A DNA stretch of 64,000 bases from UMGS1696 sp964621165 (GTDB lineage Bacteria; Bacillota; Clostridia; Oscillospirales; CAG-272): positions 4,258 through 68,257 of the forward strand of contig CAZULC010000011.1 in the NCBI GenBank assembly GCA_964621165.1, written 5' to 3'. A model generated the notes under the pieces. It was not told where the DNA came from. It searched no databases and worked only from the letters and a program-made list of their open reading frames with translations. Positions 8,240-17,226 of this stretch are shown in pieces. Every line of letters starts with the position of its first letter. The stretch's first letter is position 1. Both the position numbers and the translations under genes were made by a program.

Positions 8240-9295
8240 ATGACTGTTTCCTTCGGGGATTTTATCGGGATTATATGCGGCGGCTCGCCATTTGTCATTG
8301 TAACAGTTCTGCTGACTCTCGGCGTGATTCTTGTCAACGGCTGGACTGACGCGCCCAACGCCATAGCGACCTGCGTCTCCACCCGGTGCATAAAGCCGAA
8401 GTCAGCGATTGCAATGGCGGCTGTGTGCAACTTCCTTGGGGTGTTCGTCATGACAGCGCTGTCCTCACGGGTTGCGTCGACTATATATAATATGGTAGAC
8501 TTCGGCGGCGACTCCCACTCTGCGACCTATGCCCTCTGCGCCGCACTGTCCGCTATTGTGCTGTGGTCGGTGGCGGCATGGAAGTTCGGGATTCCCACGT
8601 CGGAAAGCCATGCTCTGATTGCTGGTTTGACCGGAGCGGCGATTGCGATTCACGGGAACCTCGGCGGAGTCAACGGGAGCGAATGGGTCAAGGTCGTATA
8701 CGGCTTGGTTCTGTCAACTCTTCTCGGCTTCGGCATGGGCTTTGTCACGGTTCGGCTTACGGAACTCCTGTGCCGGAATATGGACAGACGTAAAACCACG
8801 CGTTTTTTCCGCTTTGCTCAGTTGGGAGGCGGGGCTTTGATGGCGTTCATGCATGGGGCGCAGGACGGACAGAAGTTCATGGGCGTGTTTCTTTTGGGAC
8901 TGTTCATCTCCGGCGGAAACATGGGAGTGACTGAGTTTGCAATTCCACTGTGGCTCATGCTGCTGTGTTCGGTGGTGATGGGGCTTGGAACCTCGATCGG
9001 CGGGTACAGAATCATAAAATCCGTGGGCATGGACATGGTGAAGCTGCAGGTTTATCAGGGCTTTTCAGCCGACCTTGCCGCCGCACTGTGCCTTCTTCTC
9101 GCCTCACTAACGGGAATTCCGGTGTCCACCACCCACACGAAAACAACGGCCATAATGGGCGTGGGAGCGTCAAAGCGTCTGTCGGCAGTGAACTGGAAAA
9201 TCGTCGGCGACATGGTTCTCGCGTGGGTCCTGACCTTCCCCGGCTGCGGAATTTTAGGCTTCCTTATGGTGAAGCTGTTCTCGCTTTTCGCGTGA
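8240..9295 (+). CDS. PiT-family inorganic phosphate transporter
   Basis: The 351-residue integral membrane protein belongs to the PiT family (PF01384), which takes up metal-phosphate by cation symport. The two inverted family signatures are visible: GWTDAPNAIATCVSTR near residues 34-49 and STTHTKTTAIMGVGASKR near 297-314. About ten hydrophobic segments are spread through the chain. The DUF47 gene follows 109 bp downstream on the same strand, the usual pairing for this transporter type. A GAGGT site precedes the ATG. Confidence 0.92.
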   Translation: MTVSFGDFIGIICGGSPFVIVTVLLTLGVILVNGWTDAPNAIATCVSTRCIKPKSAIAMAAVCNFLGVFVMTALSSRVASTIYNMVDFGGDSHSATYALCAALSAIVLWSVAAWKFGIPTSESHALIAGLTGAAIAIHGNLGGVNGSEWVKVVYGLVLSTLLGFGMGFVTVRLTELLCRNMDRRKTTRFFRFAQLGGGALMAFMHGAQDGQKFMGVFLLGLFISGGNMGVTEFAIPLWLMLLCSVVMGLGTSIGGYRIIKSVGMDMVKLQVYQGFSADLAAALCLLLASLTGIPVSTTHTKTTAIMGVGASKRLSAVNWKIVGDMVLAWVLTFPGCGILGFLMVKLFSLFA

Positions 9296-9404
9296 TTCGG
9301 CGGAGATAAAATCAACTCAGTTTGTGGGAACTGCTGTTTATAGTCATTATTCTATTGCCAAACATATACAAAAACGCTGCGTAAACATATAAAAGGAGCT
9401 TGAT

Positions 9405-10028
9405 ATGCCTAAGAAAAGAGGTTTCGATTACTTTGACTACTTCACCCGGGTCAGCGGGATTGCTAATGAAGCTGCGGGGCTGCTGGACGACCTTCTCACC
9501 GGCTTCACCTATGAGTCCGCTCCCGACAAAGCCGCACGCATCCATGAGCTGGAGCACAAAGCCGACGGGGAAAAGCACGTCATGATGGAGCATCTCACGC
9601 GGGAGTTCATAACCCCAATTGAGAGGGACGACATTGTGGCCGTTTCGGAAAAGCTTGACGACGTGGTTGACAATATCGACGACGTTGCCCGGTGCGTGTA
9701 TAAATACAACATCACAAAAATCAGGCCGGACGCGGGGCAGTTCACTGAAAAAATCCGCGAAATCTGCGCCGGACTCAGCTCACTCTGCGCCGAGTTTTCC
9801 TCTTACCGCACCTCGAAGAAGCTGACTGAGCTGATTATCCGTGTGAAGGAGTGTGAGAGCGAGGGGGACGTGATTCACGCGGATTCCCTGAGACGGCTCT
9901 ACTCCGACGACTCAAACGACCGTGAGGTTATAGTCTGGACGAACATGTACGAGGACCTCGAAAACTGTCTTGACGCGGCTGAGGACTGCGCAAACCTTAT
10001 TGAGTCGGCAGCTCTCAACAACATCTGA
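9405..10028 (+). CDS. DUF47/PhoU-like phosphate transport regulator
   Basis: The 207-residue helical protein matches the DUF47 family (PF01865). The opening (FDYFDYFTRVSGIANEAAGLL), the central ELEHKADGEKHVMMEHL and the IERDDIVAVSEKLDDVVDNID stretch are characteristic. The family folds like PhoU and is encoded next to PiT transporters, where it is thought to control their activity. Many Asp/Glu residues fit metal binding. It has a strong AAGGAG site and is co-oriented with the PiT gene, so the two probably form one operon. Confidence 0.9.
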   Translation: MPKKRGFDYFDYFTRVSGIANEAAGLLDDLLTGFTYESAPDKAARIHELEHKADGEKHVMMEHLTREFITPIERDDIVAVSEKLDDVVDNIDDVARCVYKYNITKIRPDAGQFTEKIREICAGLSSLCAEFSSYRTSKKLTELIIRVKECESEGDVIHADSLRRLYSDDSNDREVIVWTNMYEDLENCLDAAEDCANLIESAALNNI

Positions 10029-10061
10029 CATGCGCAGGGCGATGGTTTTACAAAAATTGTC

Positions 10062-10090
10062 TTGACCCGACGGAAAAAAACTGCTATAAT
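10062..10090 (+). promoter_or_regulatory. Promoter of the HerA-like gene
   Basis: TTGACC (10062-10067) and TATAAT (10085-10090) are 17 bp apart, giving a leader of about 90 nt before the ATG at 10186. Confidence 0.75.
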
Positions 10091-10185
10091 ATATATTCAC
10101 ATAGAAACGCGTTGTAAATTGTAAAAGATAATGTGCTGATGTAAAATCAAGCGGGAGTCTGACTTCACCGCGGATTGGAGAAAAT

Positions 10186-11727
10186 ATGCTTGATAACGGC
10201 AGAATATACATGGGAATCGCGGATACCCCGCAGTCTGAGCGGGTCTATATGAACCTGAGCCAGTCAAACCGTCACGGACTTATCGCGGGAGCCAGCGGAA
10301 CCGGAAAAACCGTCACCATGAAGGTAATGGCGGAGTCGTTTTCGGCAGCGGGAGTTCCCGTTTTCATGTGCGACGTGAAGGGCGACGTGTCCGGTATGGC
10401 TGAGGCTGGACTTGACAACGCCGGCATGCGTGAGAGAATCGCGAAATTCGGGATTGAGGACAGCTTTTCCTACAAGGCGTACCCGGTGGAGTTCTGGGAT
10501 GTGTACGGCATGGGAGGCCATTCGGTCAGGGTAACGGTTTCCGACATGGGTTCCGACATCCTCTCGTGTGTTCTTGAACTGACGGAGGCTCAGCAGGGCG
10601 TGCTCGACATCATTTTCCGGATCGCGGACGACAGCGGGCTGAAAATCCTCGACATGAAGGACCTGAAAGCCGTTATATCCCATGTTTCCGAAAAGAGAAC
10701 GGAGTACTCGGCGAAGTACGGCAATATGGCGGCCCAGAGCATCGGTGCGGTCAGCCGGGCTTTGATTCGGCTCGAGGACGAGGGCGCTGACAGGTTCTTC
10801 GGCGAACCCATGCTCGACATACACGACTGGATACGAACCTCCCCTGACGGACGCGGAGTTGTGAACATCCTCGACTGCACGGAGATAATAAAGCACCCCA
10901 AGCTGTACGCCGCGTTCCTTCTCTGGATGCTGGCGGAGCTTTTCGAAAATCTTCCCGAAGCCGGAGACTCGGACAAGCCGAAGCTGGTGTTCTTCTTCGA
11001 CGAAGCGCACCTTTTGTTCAGCGAAATGCCCCGTGCGTTGATTTACAAAATAGAGCAGACCGTGAAGCTTGTCCGTTCAAAGGGAGTGGGAGTGTATTTT
11101 GTAACTCAGTCCCCATCCGACATACCCGATCCGGTACTTGCACAACTGTCGAATCGAGTTCAGCACGCGCTCAGAGCATACACTCCGGCTGAGATGAAAG
11201 CTGTGAAAACAGCGGCGGCGTCATTCAGGCCAAACCCAGCCTTCAAGGCGGAGGACGAAATTATGACCCTCGGCTGCGGCGAAGCTCTGACCTCATTCCT
11301 CGATGAAGACGGAGTCCCGGAAATTGTACAAAAGACGAAGATAATCTGCCCCGAGTCGAAGATGTCGTCATGTTCACCGGTCGCAAAGGCGGCGGCAATA
11401 TCGAATTCACAGATGACGAAATACGACAAGGCCGTCGACAGCGAAAGCGCATATGAAGTTCTTCTTGAGAAAGGAAAAAAGGAAGCCGAACTTGAAGAAA
11501 TCCGCCGTCAGAGGGAAGAGCTGGAAGAGGAGCGGGGAAAACTGGAAGCCGCCGAGGAAAAGGCAAGACTGGCTGAGGAAAAGAGGCTCGCCAAAGAAGA
11601 GGAAAAAGCCCGTGCGGCTCGGGAAAAGAAAGCCGAAAAACGGCGGGATAAAATCGAGTCCCAGCTGATTCAGGCAGGCGGACAGATTTTAAAGCGCGGA
11701 CTTCTCGGAATACTCAAGCTGAAATAA
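10186..11727 (+). CDS. HerA-like (DUF853) ATPase
   Basis: The 513-residue protein belongs to the DUF853 branch of HerA/FtsK-type ATPases. Walker A is GASGTGKT near residues 36-43 and Walker B is LVFFFDEAH near 265-273. A YFVTQSPSDIPDPVLAQLSNR segment near 305-325 contains the sensor and arginine-finger region. Residues 425-490 are a Glu/Lys/Arg-rich coiled coil. The cellular role of DUF853 proteins is not settled; DNA translocation is inferred from the fold. It has its own promoter and no NurA-like nuclease gene beside it. Confidence 0.85.
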   Translation: MLDNGRIYMGIADTPQSERVYMNLSQSNRHGLIAGASGTGKTVTMKVMAESFSAAGVPVFMCDVKGDVSGMAEAGLDNAGMRERIAKFGIEDSFSYKAYPVEFWDVYGMGGHSVRVTVSDMGSDILSCVLELTEAQQGVLDIIFRIADDSGLKILDMKDLKAVISHVSEKRTEYSAKYGNMAAQSIGAVSRALIRLEDEGADRFFGEPMLDIHDWIRTSPDGRGVVNILDCTEIIKHPKLYAAFLLWMLAELFENLPEAGDSDKPKLVFFFDEAHLLFSEMPRALIYKIEQTVKLVRSKGVGVYFVTQSPSDIPDPVLAQLSNRVQHALRAYTPAEMKAVKTAAASFRPNPAFKAEDEIMTLGCGEALTSFLDEDGVPEIVQKTKIICPESKMSSCSPVAKAAAISNSQMTKYDKAVDSESAYEVLLEKGKKEAELEEIRRQREELEEERGKLEAAEEKARLAEEKRLAKEEEKARAAREKKAEKRRDKIESQLIQAGGQILKRGLLGILKLK

Positions 11728-11787
11728 CAGACTTAAAAGACATAAAAAAATTCACATAAGGGGGAAAAACCTCTAAACGGTTGAATC

Positions 11788-13353
11788 ATGAAATATTTTA
11801 AGAAAATCGTAACATCAATTCTCGTTTCATCTGTACTGGCGGGATGCGCTTCTCTCGCCGGTGCCGGAGCCGAAACCTACAGCGGACAGTTCACTGACGT
11901 GAGCGAGAGCGACTGGTTCTATTCGGACGTTGCCGACGCGTATTCGCTCGGACTTATGAGCGGCAAAAGCGACAGCCTGTTCTCACCCGACGGATATCTC
12001 ACGGTTGCCGAGGCCGTAAAGCTGGCTTCATCCTGCCATCAGTTGCTGAAAAACGGCAAAACCGAAAACATTCCCGCGAGCACATCGGCTTGGTACAGCG
12101 GATATCTGGACTACGCCCGTACAAACAACATTGTCACCGAGGATTACGAAAACTACAACGCCTACGTCTCACGCGCGTCCGTTGCGGTTCTGTTCTCCCG
12201 TGCCATTGCAAACTCCGGCGCGTCATTCGAAGAGATAAACAAGGCTGAGTACGGCGACCTTCCCGACGTTCAGACTGACGCATGGTACGCGAGTGCCGTC
12301 TACCGCCTCTACAGATATGGAATCATGACCGGCGACGCAAACGGAAACATAAATCCCGCCGGAATGGTGAAGAGAAGCGAAGTCTCCGCCCTTGTGACGA
12401 GAATTGCGTATAAGGACAAGCGCATCACTGTGGGAAAGACGGACTCCGGCACATCTGAACAGGCTCAGCCTGACATTTCATCCGACGCGGGCTTTGATCT
12501 CGAACAGGCGACTCTCTACACCGGTGAAGTAAAGCCTTCCACCTTCGAGGGAATCACATCCTTCGCGGCACAGTTTGTGAAAGTAGACGGCAGCTGGACC
12601 AAGGGAAGCTCATACTCCATAGATACGGTCAACGATATCGTCCTCGAGAACGACAACATTTCCTTCCGGCTCTACAAAAACGGTGGATTCGACGCTCTGG
12701 GCATTGTACGCGGCTGGCTGAACAATTCCGCTGTGGGAGTCAACGGAGAAAATGTTAAGGAAATCGCCGACGTTTACGCGGACATCAACAACCTCTGCTA
12801 CGTCTACATAAACGGAAACCGTTCACTGATCGAACAGTTATGGTACGCTGACCACGACGACTATGTGACCTACGCGCTGTATTTCACCGAAAAAGTCAAG
12901 CCGTCCGACGCGGCATCGGTTGAATTCTTCTGCGGCAAGCTTGACTCGGAGGATCTGACTCTTTGCGGACTGTCATCTCTCGCCGAAAAAATCGCCGCAG
13001 CCGACAAAAACCTCGTCTATACGCCGAAAAACACAGGCTCCTCAGGCGCATCAGGTACGGCTGGAAGTGCCGGAAAGAGTGAGATATACGAAACCGCGCT
13101 CCGTGACGCCAAAAACAACGCGGAAATCTTGTTCGAGCAGGACTCCGGCAGGTGTACCATTCTCTACGGCGCCGGACTCAACGGAACCGGAAGCGAGGAC
13201 TACAGGCTTCTGTTCATTTTCCCTGACGGAACGGTGCAGACAATAGCTCTCGGCAAGCTGTCGGGAATACGCATGTCCGACGGAGTACTCTACTACACCA
13301 CCACCGCACCGGACGGAAACAAGCTGCAGTACGGCGTGAACTTTGGCAACTGA
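11788..13353 (+). CDS. Lipoprotein with three SLH domains
   Basis: The 521-residue protein starts with a lipoprotein signal: lipobox LAGC with Cys20. Three S-layer-homology repeats follow at about 34-83, 97-142 and 155-208, each with the WFYSDV or AWYASAV opening and a GYLTVAEA- or MVKRSEVSA-like helix. SLH trimers bind pyruvylated wall polymer, so the protein may tie membrane to wall. Residues 240-521 form a beta-rich region that I do not recognise, with a Gly/Ser-rich linker near 425. A GGGGGA run lies far (more than 20 bases) from the ATG, so initiation may be weak. Confidence 0.85.
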   Translation: MKYFKKIVTSILVSSVLAGCASLAGAGAETYSGQFTDVSESDWFYSDVADAYSLGLMSGKSDSLFSPDGYLTVAEAVKLASSCHQLLKNGKTENIPASTSAWYSGYLDYARTNNIVTEDYENYNAYVSRASVAVLFSRAIANSGASFEEINKAEYGDLPDVQTDAWYASAVYRLYRYGIMTGDANGNINPAGMVKRSEVSALVTRIAYKDKRITVGKTDSGTSEQAQPDISSDAGFDLEQATLYTGEVKPSTFEGITSFAAQFVKVDGSWTKGSSYSIDTVNDIVLENDNISFRLYKNGGFDALGIVRGWLNNSAVGVNGENVKEIADVYADINNLCYVYINGNRSLIEQLWYADHDDYVTYALYFTEKVKPSDAASVEFFCGKLDSEDLTLCGLSSLAEKIAAADKNLVYTPKNTGSSGASGTAGSAGKSEIYETALRDAKNNAEILFEQDSGRCTILYGAGLNGTGSEDYRLLFIFPDGTVQTIALGKLSGIRMSDGVLYYTTTAPDGNKLQYGVNFGN

Positions 13354-13578
13354 ATAAATCGGCGCGGCGTCGGATTTCTCCGGACCTTGAATTGTTACCG
13401 GAATTTCCAAGAAAACCGCGCCATTTCTGTATGGATGCGACAAAAGACGGCTTGTGACTGGTTTTTCATCAGTACCGCCAATCTGACTGAATCTGCACCA
13501 CCGAAGCGGACGTGACTGTTTTAATCTTCGGCAGAAACTGATATAATATCCACAGACAAAGTGAGCAAAGGAGAAAAA

Positions 13579-14069
13579 ATGAACATTGAAATAAAGCCCA
13601 TGGAGACCGAATATGAAATTCAGGGCAAAGGGTACGTCCATTGCAGGTCGTGGCACGAAACCTATACGGGACTTGTCGACGAGGACTACTTGAGGGGCAT
13701 AACCGAGGAAAAGTGCGACACAATAGCCCACGCTGGCCTGACAACATACTCGTGGCTAAGGACGGATATCAGGTCGTGGGATTCGCGGGATACGGCGCAT
13801 ATCGGGACGAAACCTTACCGGGACACGGCGAGGTCTTTGCAATTTACGTTTTGGCTGAATATCACGGAAAGGGAGTCGGATATGAGCTAATGAAGTCGGC
13901 ATGCCGGAAGCTTAAAGATTACCCGTAGGTGGCACTCTGGGTGCTTGACGGAAACGAGAGTGCGATTCGCTTTTATGAGAGATTCGGCTTCCGCTTTGAC
14001 GGATGTGAGCAGGAAATCAAATTAGGCTCACCGAGAATCGAGCGGCGGATGATATGCACAAATCCGTAA
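13579..14069 (+). pseudogene. Broken GNAT acetyltransferase gene
   Basis: The ATG at 13579 has an AAAGGAG site. The reading opens as a GNAT N-terminus (RSWHETYTGLVDEDYL) but must change frame near 13730 to continue into DNILVAKDGYQVVGFAGYG and the acetyl-CoA motif HGKGVGYELMKSA. A second lesion, an in-frame TAG at 13926-13928, falls where the family reads P-x-V-A-L-W-V-L. After it comes the usual ending NESAIRFYERFGF, to TAA at 14067-14069. The intact protein would have had about 163 residues. Two lesions make loss of function likely. Confidence 0.85.
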
Positions 14070-14158
14070 TTTTGTAAACAAATGAAAATATTATGTCGCA
14101 TTTTACAGTTTTGCCCGGTCAAAAAACGTTTTATTCATAATTTATCTATAAATATGTC

Positions 14159-14187
14159 TTGACTTTGCGTGGAAATTATGGTATTAT
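14159..14187 (+). promoter_or_regulatory. Promoter of the ATP synthase operon
   Basis: TTGACT (14159-14164) and TATTAT (14182-14187) are 17 bp apart. The transcript would start near 14194, about 80 nt before the first gene. Confidence 0.75.
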
Positions 14188-14275
14188 AACCATATAATGT
14201 AAAAGGATAGTATTCAGCGGCGTGATGGCACAGCTACGGCTTCATTTACGCGGCCTGACATAAATCGAGGTCAAT

Positions 14276-14854
14276 ATGAAACTCGAACCCGAGGTAAAAA
14301 AAGAAATAAAGCTGATGGCATTCGGGTGCGCGGTCTGCTCCGTTGTCTGTATATTGGTGTTCCTTATCATAGGAAAATTCGGCTGGGACGTGGTGATCGG
14401 TGCGCTTATCGGATTCGTTTTGGCGGTTGGCAACTTCATCCTCATGTCCCTGAGCATTGTGAAGGCTCTTGAAACGGGGGACGAAAACACTGCCAAGGTT
14501 AAGATGCACTCCTCCTACATCCGGCGGACGATAATAATGCTTGCGGTCATGGCGCTGTCCATCGCGGTTGAATGGATAAACTGGATTCCGGTGCTTCTTT
14601 CGGTATTCTACCCCAGAATTATAATAACCGTGCGAAATGCCATCAATAATATAAAGCACAAAAACGATCCGCCGCCGGATTACGCTCCCGCTGCTGAGGA
14701 TAAGGAAGAGGAAACAAAGGATGAGTTTGAGTCTTTCGTCTCCGGCTTTTCAAAAGGTCCCGTTCCCGGCGCGGATAAAAAGAAGTCCGGCGGGATAGAT
14801 AAGTCGGAAAAAAGCGGGACCCCAGAGCAAGACGACAATTCCGGCGAAGAATAA
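14276..14854 (+). CDS. AtpI-like membrane protein of the ATP synthase operon
   Basis: The 192-residue protein has four predicted membrane segments in its first 130 residues (at about 14-32, 38-58, 86-102 and 104-120). A soluble, highly charged tail rich in Lys/Glu/Pro follows. Size, topology and position directly before atpB match the ATP synthase subunit I family (PF03899), which helps assemble the c ring and has been linked to Mg2+ supply. The 60-residue charged tail is longer than in typical AtpI. Sequence similarity is too low to be certain. Confidence 0.7.
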   Translation: MKLEPEVKKEIKLMAFGCAVCSVVCILVFLIIGKFGWDVVIGALIGFVLAVGNFILMSLSIVKALETGDENTAKVKMHSSYIRRTIIMLAVMALSIAVEWINWIPVLLSVFYPRIIITVRNAINNIKHKNDPPPDYAPAAEDKEEETKDEFESFVSGFSKGPVPGADKKKSGGIDKSEKSGTPEQDDNSGEE

Positions 14855-14888
14855 AACAAACGACTATATATAATATAAAGAGGCAAAA

Positions 14889-15629
14889 ATGGATTCGATT
14901 AGTATAACCGGCGCAAAAATACTCTTTGAGATACCACTGTTCGGCGGCATTCCCATAACCGAAACCCAGGTGAACTCATGGATAGTCATGGCGGTGATAT
15001 TCCTGCTGTGCCTGTTTTTGACCCATGGACTCAAGGTCAAGCCCACCTCAAAGCGGCAGATCGTCGCCGAGTGGATTGTGGAAAAGGTGACGGGACTTGT
15101 GCGGGAGAACATGGGTGTGAAGTTCGCTGGATTCGAGCCGTTCATATGCGCGATTTTGGCTCTGTCCGCGTTCTCGTCGCTGTCAGCCCTTCTCGGAATG
15201 TATCCCCCCACGGCGGACCTCAACACTGTGGCAGGCTGGGCAATTCTTGTGTTCGGCATGATAACCTACTACAAAATCAAAACCAACGGCTTCGGCGGCT
15301 ACCTCAAGGGATACACTGAGCCTTTCGTGCCGTTCACTCCCTTCAACGTGCTGAGCGAACTGGGAACACCCGTGTCGATGGCATTCCGTCACTTCGGAAA
15401 CGTGGTCTCGGGCGTGGTAATCTCGACCCTTGTATACGCGGCACTGGCGTCTGCTTCCACCGCACTTCTGGGCTGGCTCCCGGGAATTCTCGGAAAAATT
15501 CCGTTCTTGCAGGTGGGAATTCCGGCTGTGCTGTCGATTTACTTTGATGTGTTCAGCTCATGCATGCAGGCGTTCATCTTCGCAATGCTGACCATGCTAT
15601 ACATCGGAAGCGCGGCCAGCGAAGAATAA
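14889..15629 (+). CDS. atpB: ATP synthase Fo subunit a
   Basis: The 246-residue membrane protein forms the ion half-channels facing the c ring. About six hydrophobic helices are present. The conserved helix with the essential arginine appears as ELGTPVSMAFRHFGNVVSG (Arg near 163), and the C-terminal helix holds QAFIFAMLTMLYIG. It lies 34 bp after the AtpI-like gene and 66 bp before atpE. Confidence 0.93.
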   Translation: MDSISITGAKILFEIPLFGGIPITETQVNSWIVMAVIFLLCLFLTHGLKVKPTSKRQIVAEWIVEKVTGLVRENMGVKFAGFEPFICAILALSAFSSLSALLGMYPPTADLNTVAGWAILVFGMITYYKIKTNGFGGYLKGYTEPFVPFTPFNVLSELGTPVSMAFRHFGNVVSGVVISTLVYAALASASTALLGWLPGILGKIPFLQVGIPAVLSIYFDVFSSCMQAFIFAMLTMLYIGSAASEE

Positions 15630-15695
15630 GTTTGCTTGAAAAAGTCAAAAATTGACTAAACATAAAAATTCAAAAGAAACAGGAGAAAAACCAAT

Positions 15696-15962
15696 ATGGA
15701 AATGGCAAAAGCAATAATCATGGCAGGATGTGCGGTCGGCGCGGGACTTTCCCTTATCGCGGGTATAGGCCCCGGTATCGGTGAAGGTTACGCCGTAGGT
15801 AAAGCGTGCGAGGCTATAGGACGTCAGCCCGAATGCAAGGGTTCCGTCACCTCCACAATGATCATGGGATGCGCTATCGCTGAGACCACCGGTATTTACG
15901 GCTTCGTTATGGGTCTGCTTCTGATGCTCCTCGCTCCCAACCTCTTCCTCGGAAAGCTGTAA
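15696..15962 (+). CDS. atpE: ATP synthase Fo subunit c, sodium type
   Basis: This 88-residue hairpin protein forms the rotor ring. Helix 1 contains GIGPGIGEGY, the polar loop RQPE (residues 43-46) joins the helices, and helix 2 contains AETTGIY. Aligned to the sodium rotor of Ilyobacter tartaricus, Glu63, Thr64, Thr65 and Tyr68 fall at its Glu65, Ser66, Thr67 and Tyr70. Its Gln32 is replaced here by Glu30. Two carboxylates plus this ligand set match the Fusobacterium-type two-carboxylate sodium site, so the enzyme is predicted to couple to Na+. A CAGGAG site precedes the ATG. Confidence 0.93.
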   Translation: MEMAKAIIMAGCAVGAGLSLIAGIGPGIGEGYAVGKACEAIGRQPECKGSVTSTMIMGCAIAETTGIYGFVMGLLLMLLAPNLFLGKL

Positions 15963-16008
15963 TATTACACTATTTATACACTATTTAAAGTAAAAATCGG
16001 AGATAATA

Positions 16009-16506
16009 ATGGATTCAGAATATCTTGAGTTAATATCGCTGAATATCTGGCACATCATCGCCACCATAGCCAATCTCCTGATTCTCATGCTCATTTTAAA
16101 GAAATTCCTGTTCAAGCCGGTTCAGAAAATCATGGCTGAGCGGCAGAGTCAGGTGGACGAGCTTTACGCCGGCGCTGAGGAAGCCAAAACTCAGGCAGAG
16201 GCTGACCGTAAGCTTTACAGTGAAAAACTGGAAGGCGCACATGCCGAGGCGGATTCGATTATAAAGAACGCCACACGCCGTGCGGACAAGCTGGGTGAGG
16301 AGATCATCGAGGAAGCCAAAGCCAAAGCCGCCGACACTGCACTTAGAGCCGAGGCTGACATCGAGCGAGAGAAAAAGAAGGCTATGAGCGAGCTGAAAAA
16401 CGAAATCTCGGAAATATCCGTGCAGATTGCCGAAAGCGTGGTTTCGAGAGAAATCAAGGAAGGCGACCACAAGGAACTCATCGACTCCTTTATCGACAAA
16501 TTATAA
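16009..16506 (+). CDS. atpF: ATP synthase Fo subunit b
   Basis: The 165-residue peripheral stalk subunit has one N-terminal membrane helix (about residues 10-30, ending KKFLFKPVQKIM). A long Glu/Lys/Ala-rich coiled coil follows, as in all b subunits. The helix is followed by the usual AERQSQVDELYAGAEEAKTQ region. The stop codon at 16504-16506 is directly followed by a complete copy of the structured repeat described separately, which fills most of the gap to atpH. Confidence 0.92.
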   Translation: MDSEYLELISLNIWHIIATIANLLILMLILKKFLFKPVQKIMAERQSQVDELYAGAEEAKTQAEADRKLYSEKLEGAHAEADSIIKNATRRADKLGEEIIEEAKAKAADTALRAEADIEREKKKAMSELKNEISEISVQIAESVVSREIKEGDHKELIDSFIDKL

Positions 16507-16618
16507 CGCGTGAAATATACAGAAAAACCTGATTTTAGTCAGCTGTTTTCACGCTAAAGAATTCCTTGAAAAACGGAACCAACCATTTTTCATCGTCTTT
16601 TAGACGACCGGAATTCTT
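16507..16618 (+). repeat. Structured intercistronic repeat, copy 1
   Basis: The element starts with the base after the atpF stop. Hairpin A is GCGTGAAA (16508-16515) with TTTCACGC (16547-16554). Domain B is closed by AAGAATTCC (16557-16565) with GGAATTCTT (16610-16618). It encloses arm 1, GAAAAAcGG (16568-16576) with CCaTTTTTC (16583-16591), and arm 2, CGTC (16594-16597) with GACG (16603-16606). It lies sense to the atp operon. Copies 2 and 3 are at 22981-23091 and 39907-40016. Confidence 0.88.
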
Positions 16619-16645
16619 TCAGAGATATATTTAAGGGGTATATGT

Positions 16646-17170
16646 ATGAACGATATAGCAATGGAATATTCGGCGGGACTGTTTGAGCTGGCCTCAGACG
16701 AAGGCTGTGAGGATGTGCTTCTCGGGGAAGTCAAGGCTTTGAAACCCCTTTTCACCCGGGAGTATCTGCATACCCTCATCAATCCCTCCATTCCGAAGTC
16801 AGCGAGAGAAGGAATGATAGACGAAGCCTTCGGCGGAAGAGTCAACCGTAATCTCGTGTCATTCATGAAGCTCATGGTGGACCGGGGAATCGGGGATTTG
16901 ATTCCGTCCTGCTTCGCTGAATACGAAAATCTGTACAGAGAAAAATTCAATATAACCGTAGTCACAGCCGAAAGCGCGGTTGAACTGACGGAAGAGCAGA
17001 AGTCGAAGCTCACCGCTAAGCTGGAGGAAAAAACCGGCGGACGGGTGGAGATGGTCTATCGTGTAAATCCGTCCCTTCTCGGTGGCATGAAGCTCGACAT
17101 CGGCAACCGCAGAATCGACGACAGCGTAAAGTCAAAAATTAATGAAATCGCGGCCCGGCTTAAGGCGTAA
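16646..17170 (+). CDS. atpH: ATP synthase F1 subunit delta
   Basis: The 174-residue protein joins the peripheral stalk to the F1 head. The N-terminal helical domain starts MNDIAMEYSAGLFELA, and the C-terminal domain ends with the family signature GGMKLDIGNRRIDDSVKSKI. The ATG has an AAGGGG site 9 bases upstream. The gene is separated from atpF by 139 bp, an unusual gap for this operon that is filled by the structured repeat. Confidence 0.92.
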   Translation: MNDIAMEYSAGLFELASDEGCEDVLLGEVKALKPLFTREYLHTLINPSIPKSAREGMIDEAFGGRVNRNLVSFMKLMVDRGIGDLIPSCFAEYENLYREKFNITVVTAESAVELTEEQKSKLTAKLEEKTGGRVEMVYRVNPSLLGGMKLDIGNRRIDDSVKSKINEIAARLKA

Positions 17171-17226
17171 ATTTCGACGTGACAGGCGGCCCGGAAACGT
17201 ATCACTCGTGAAAGGAATAATATAAA

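Noticed and set aside
16557..16618. Structured repeat as an ordinary terminator
   Set aside because: Domain B has no T run after its closing stem and lies inside operons whose downstream genes must be expressed.
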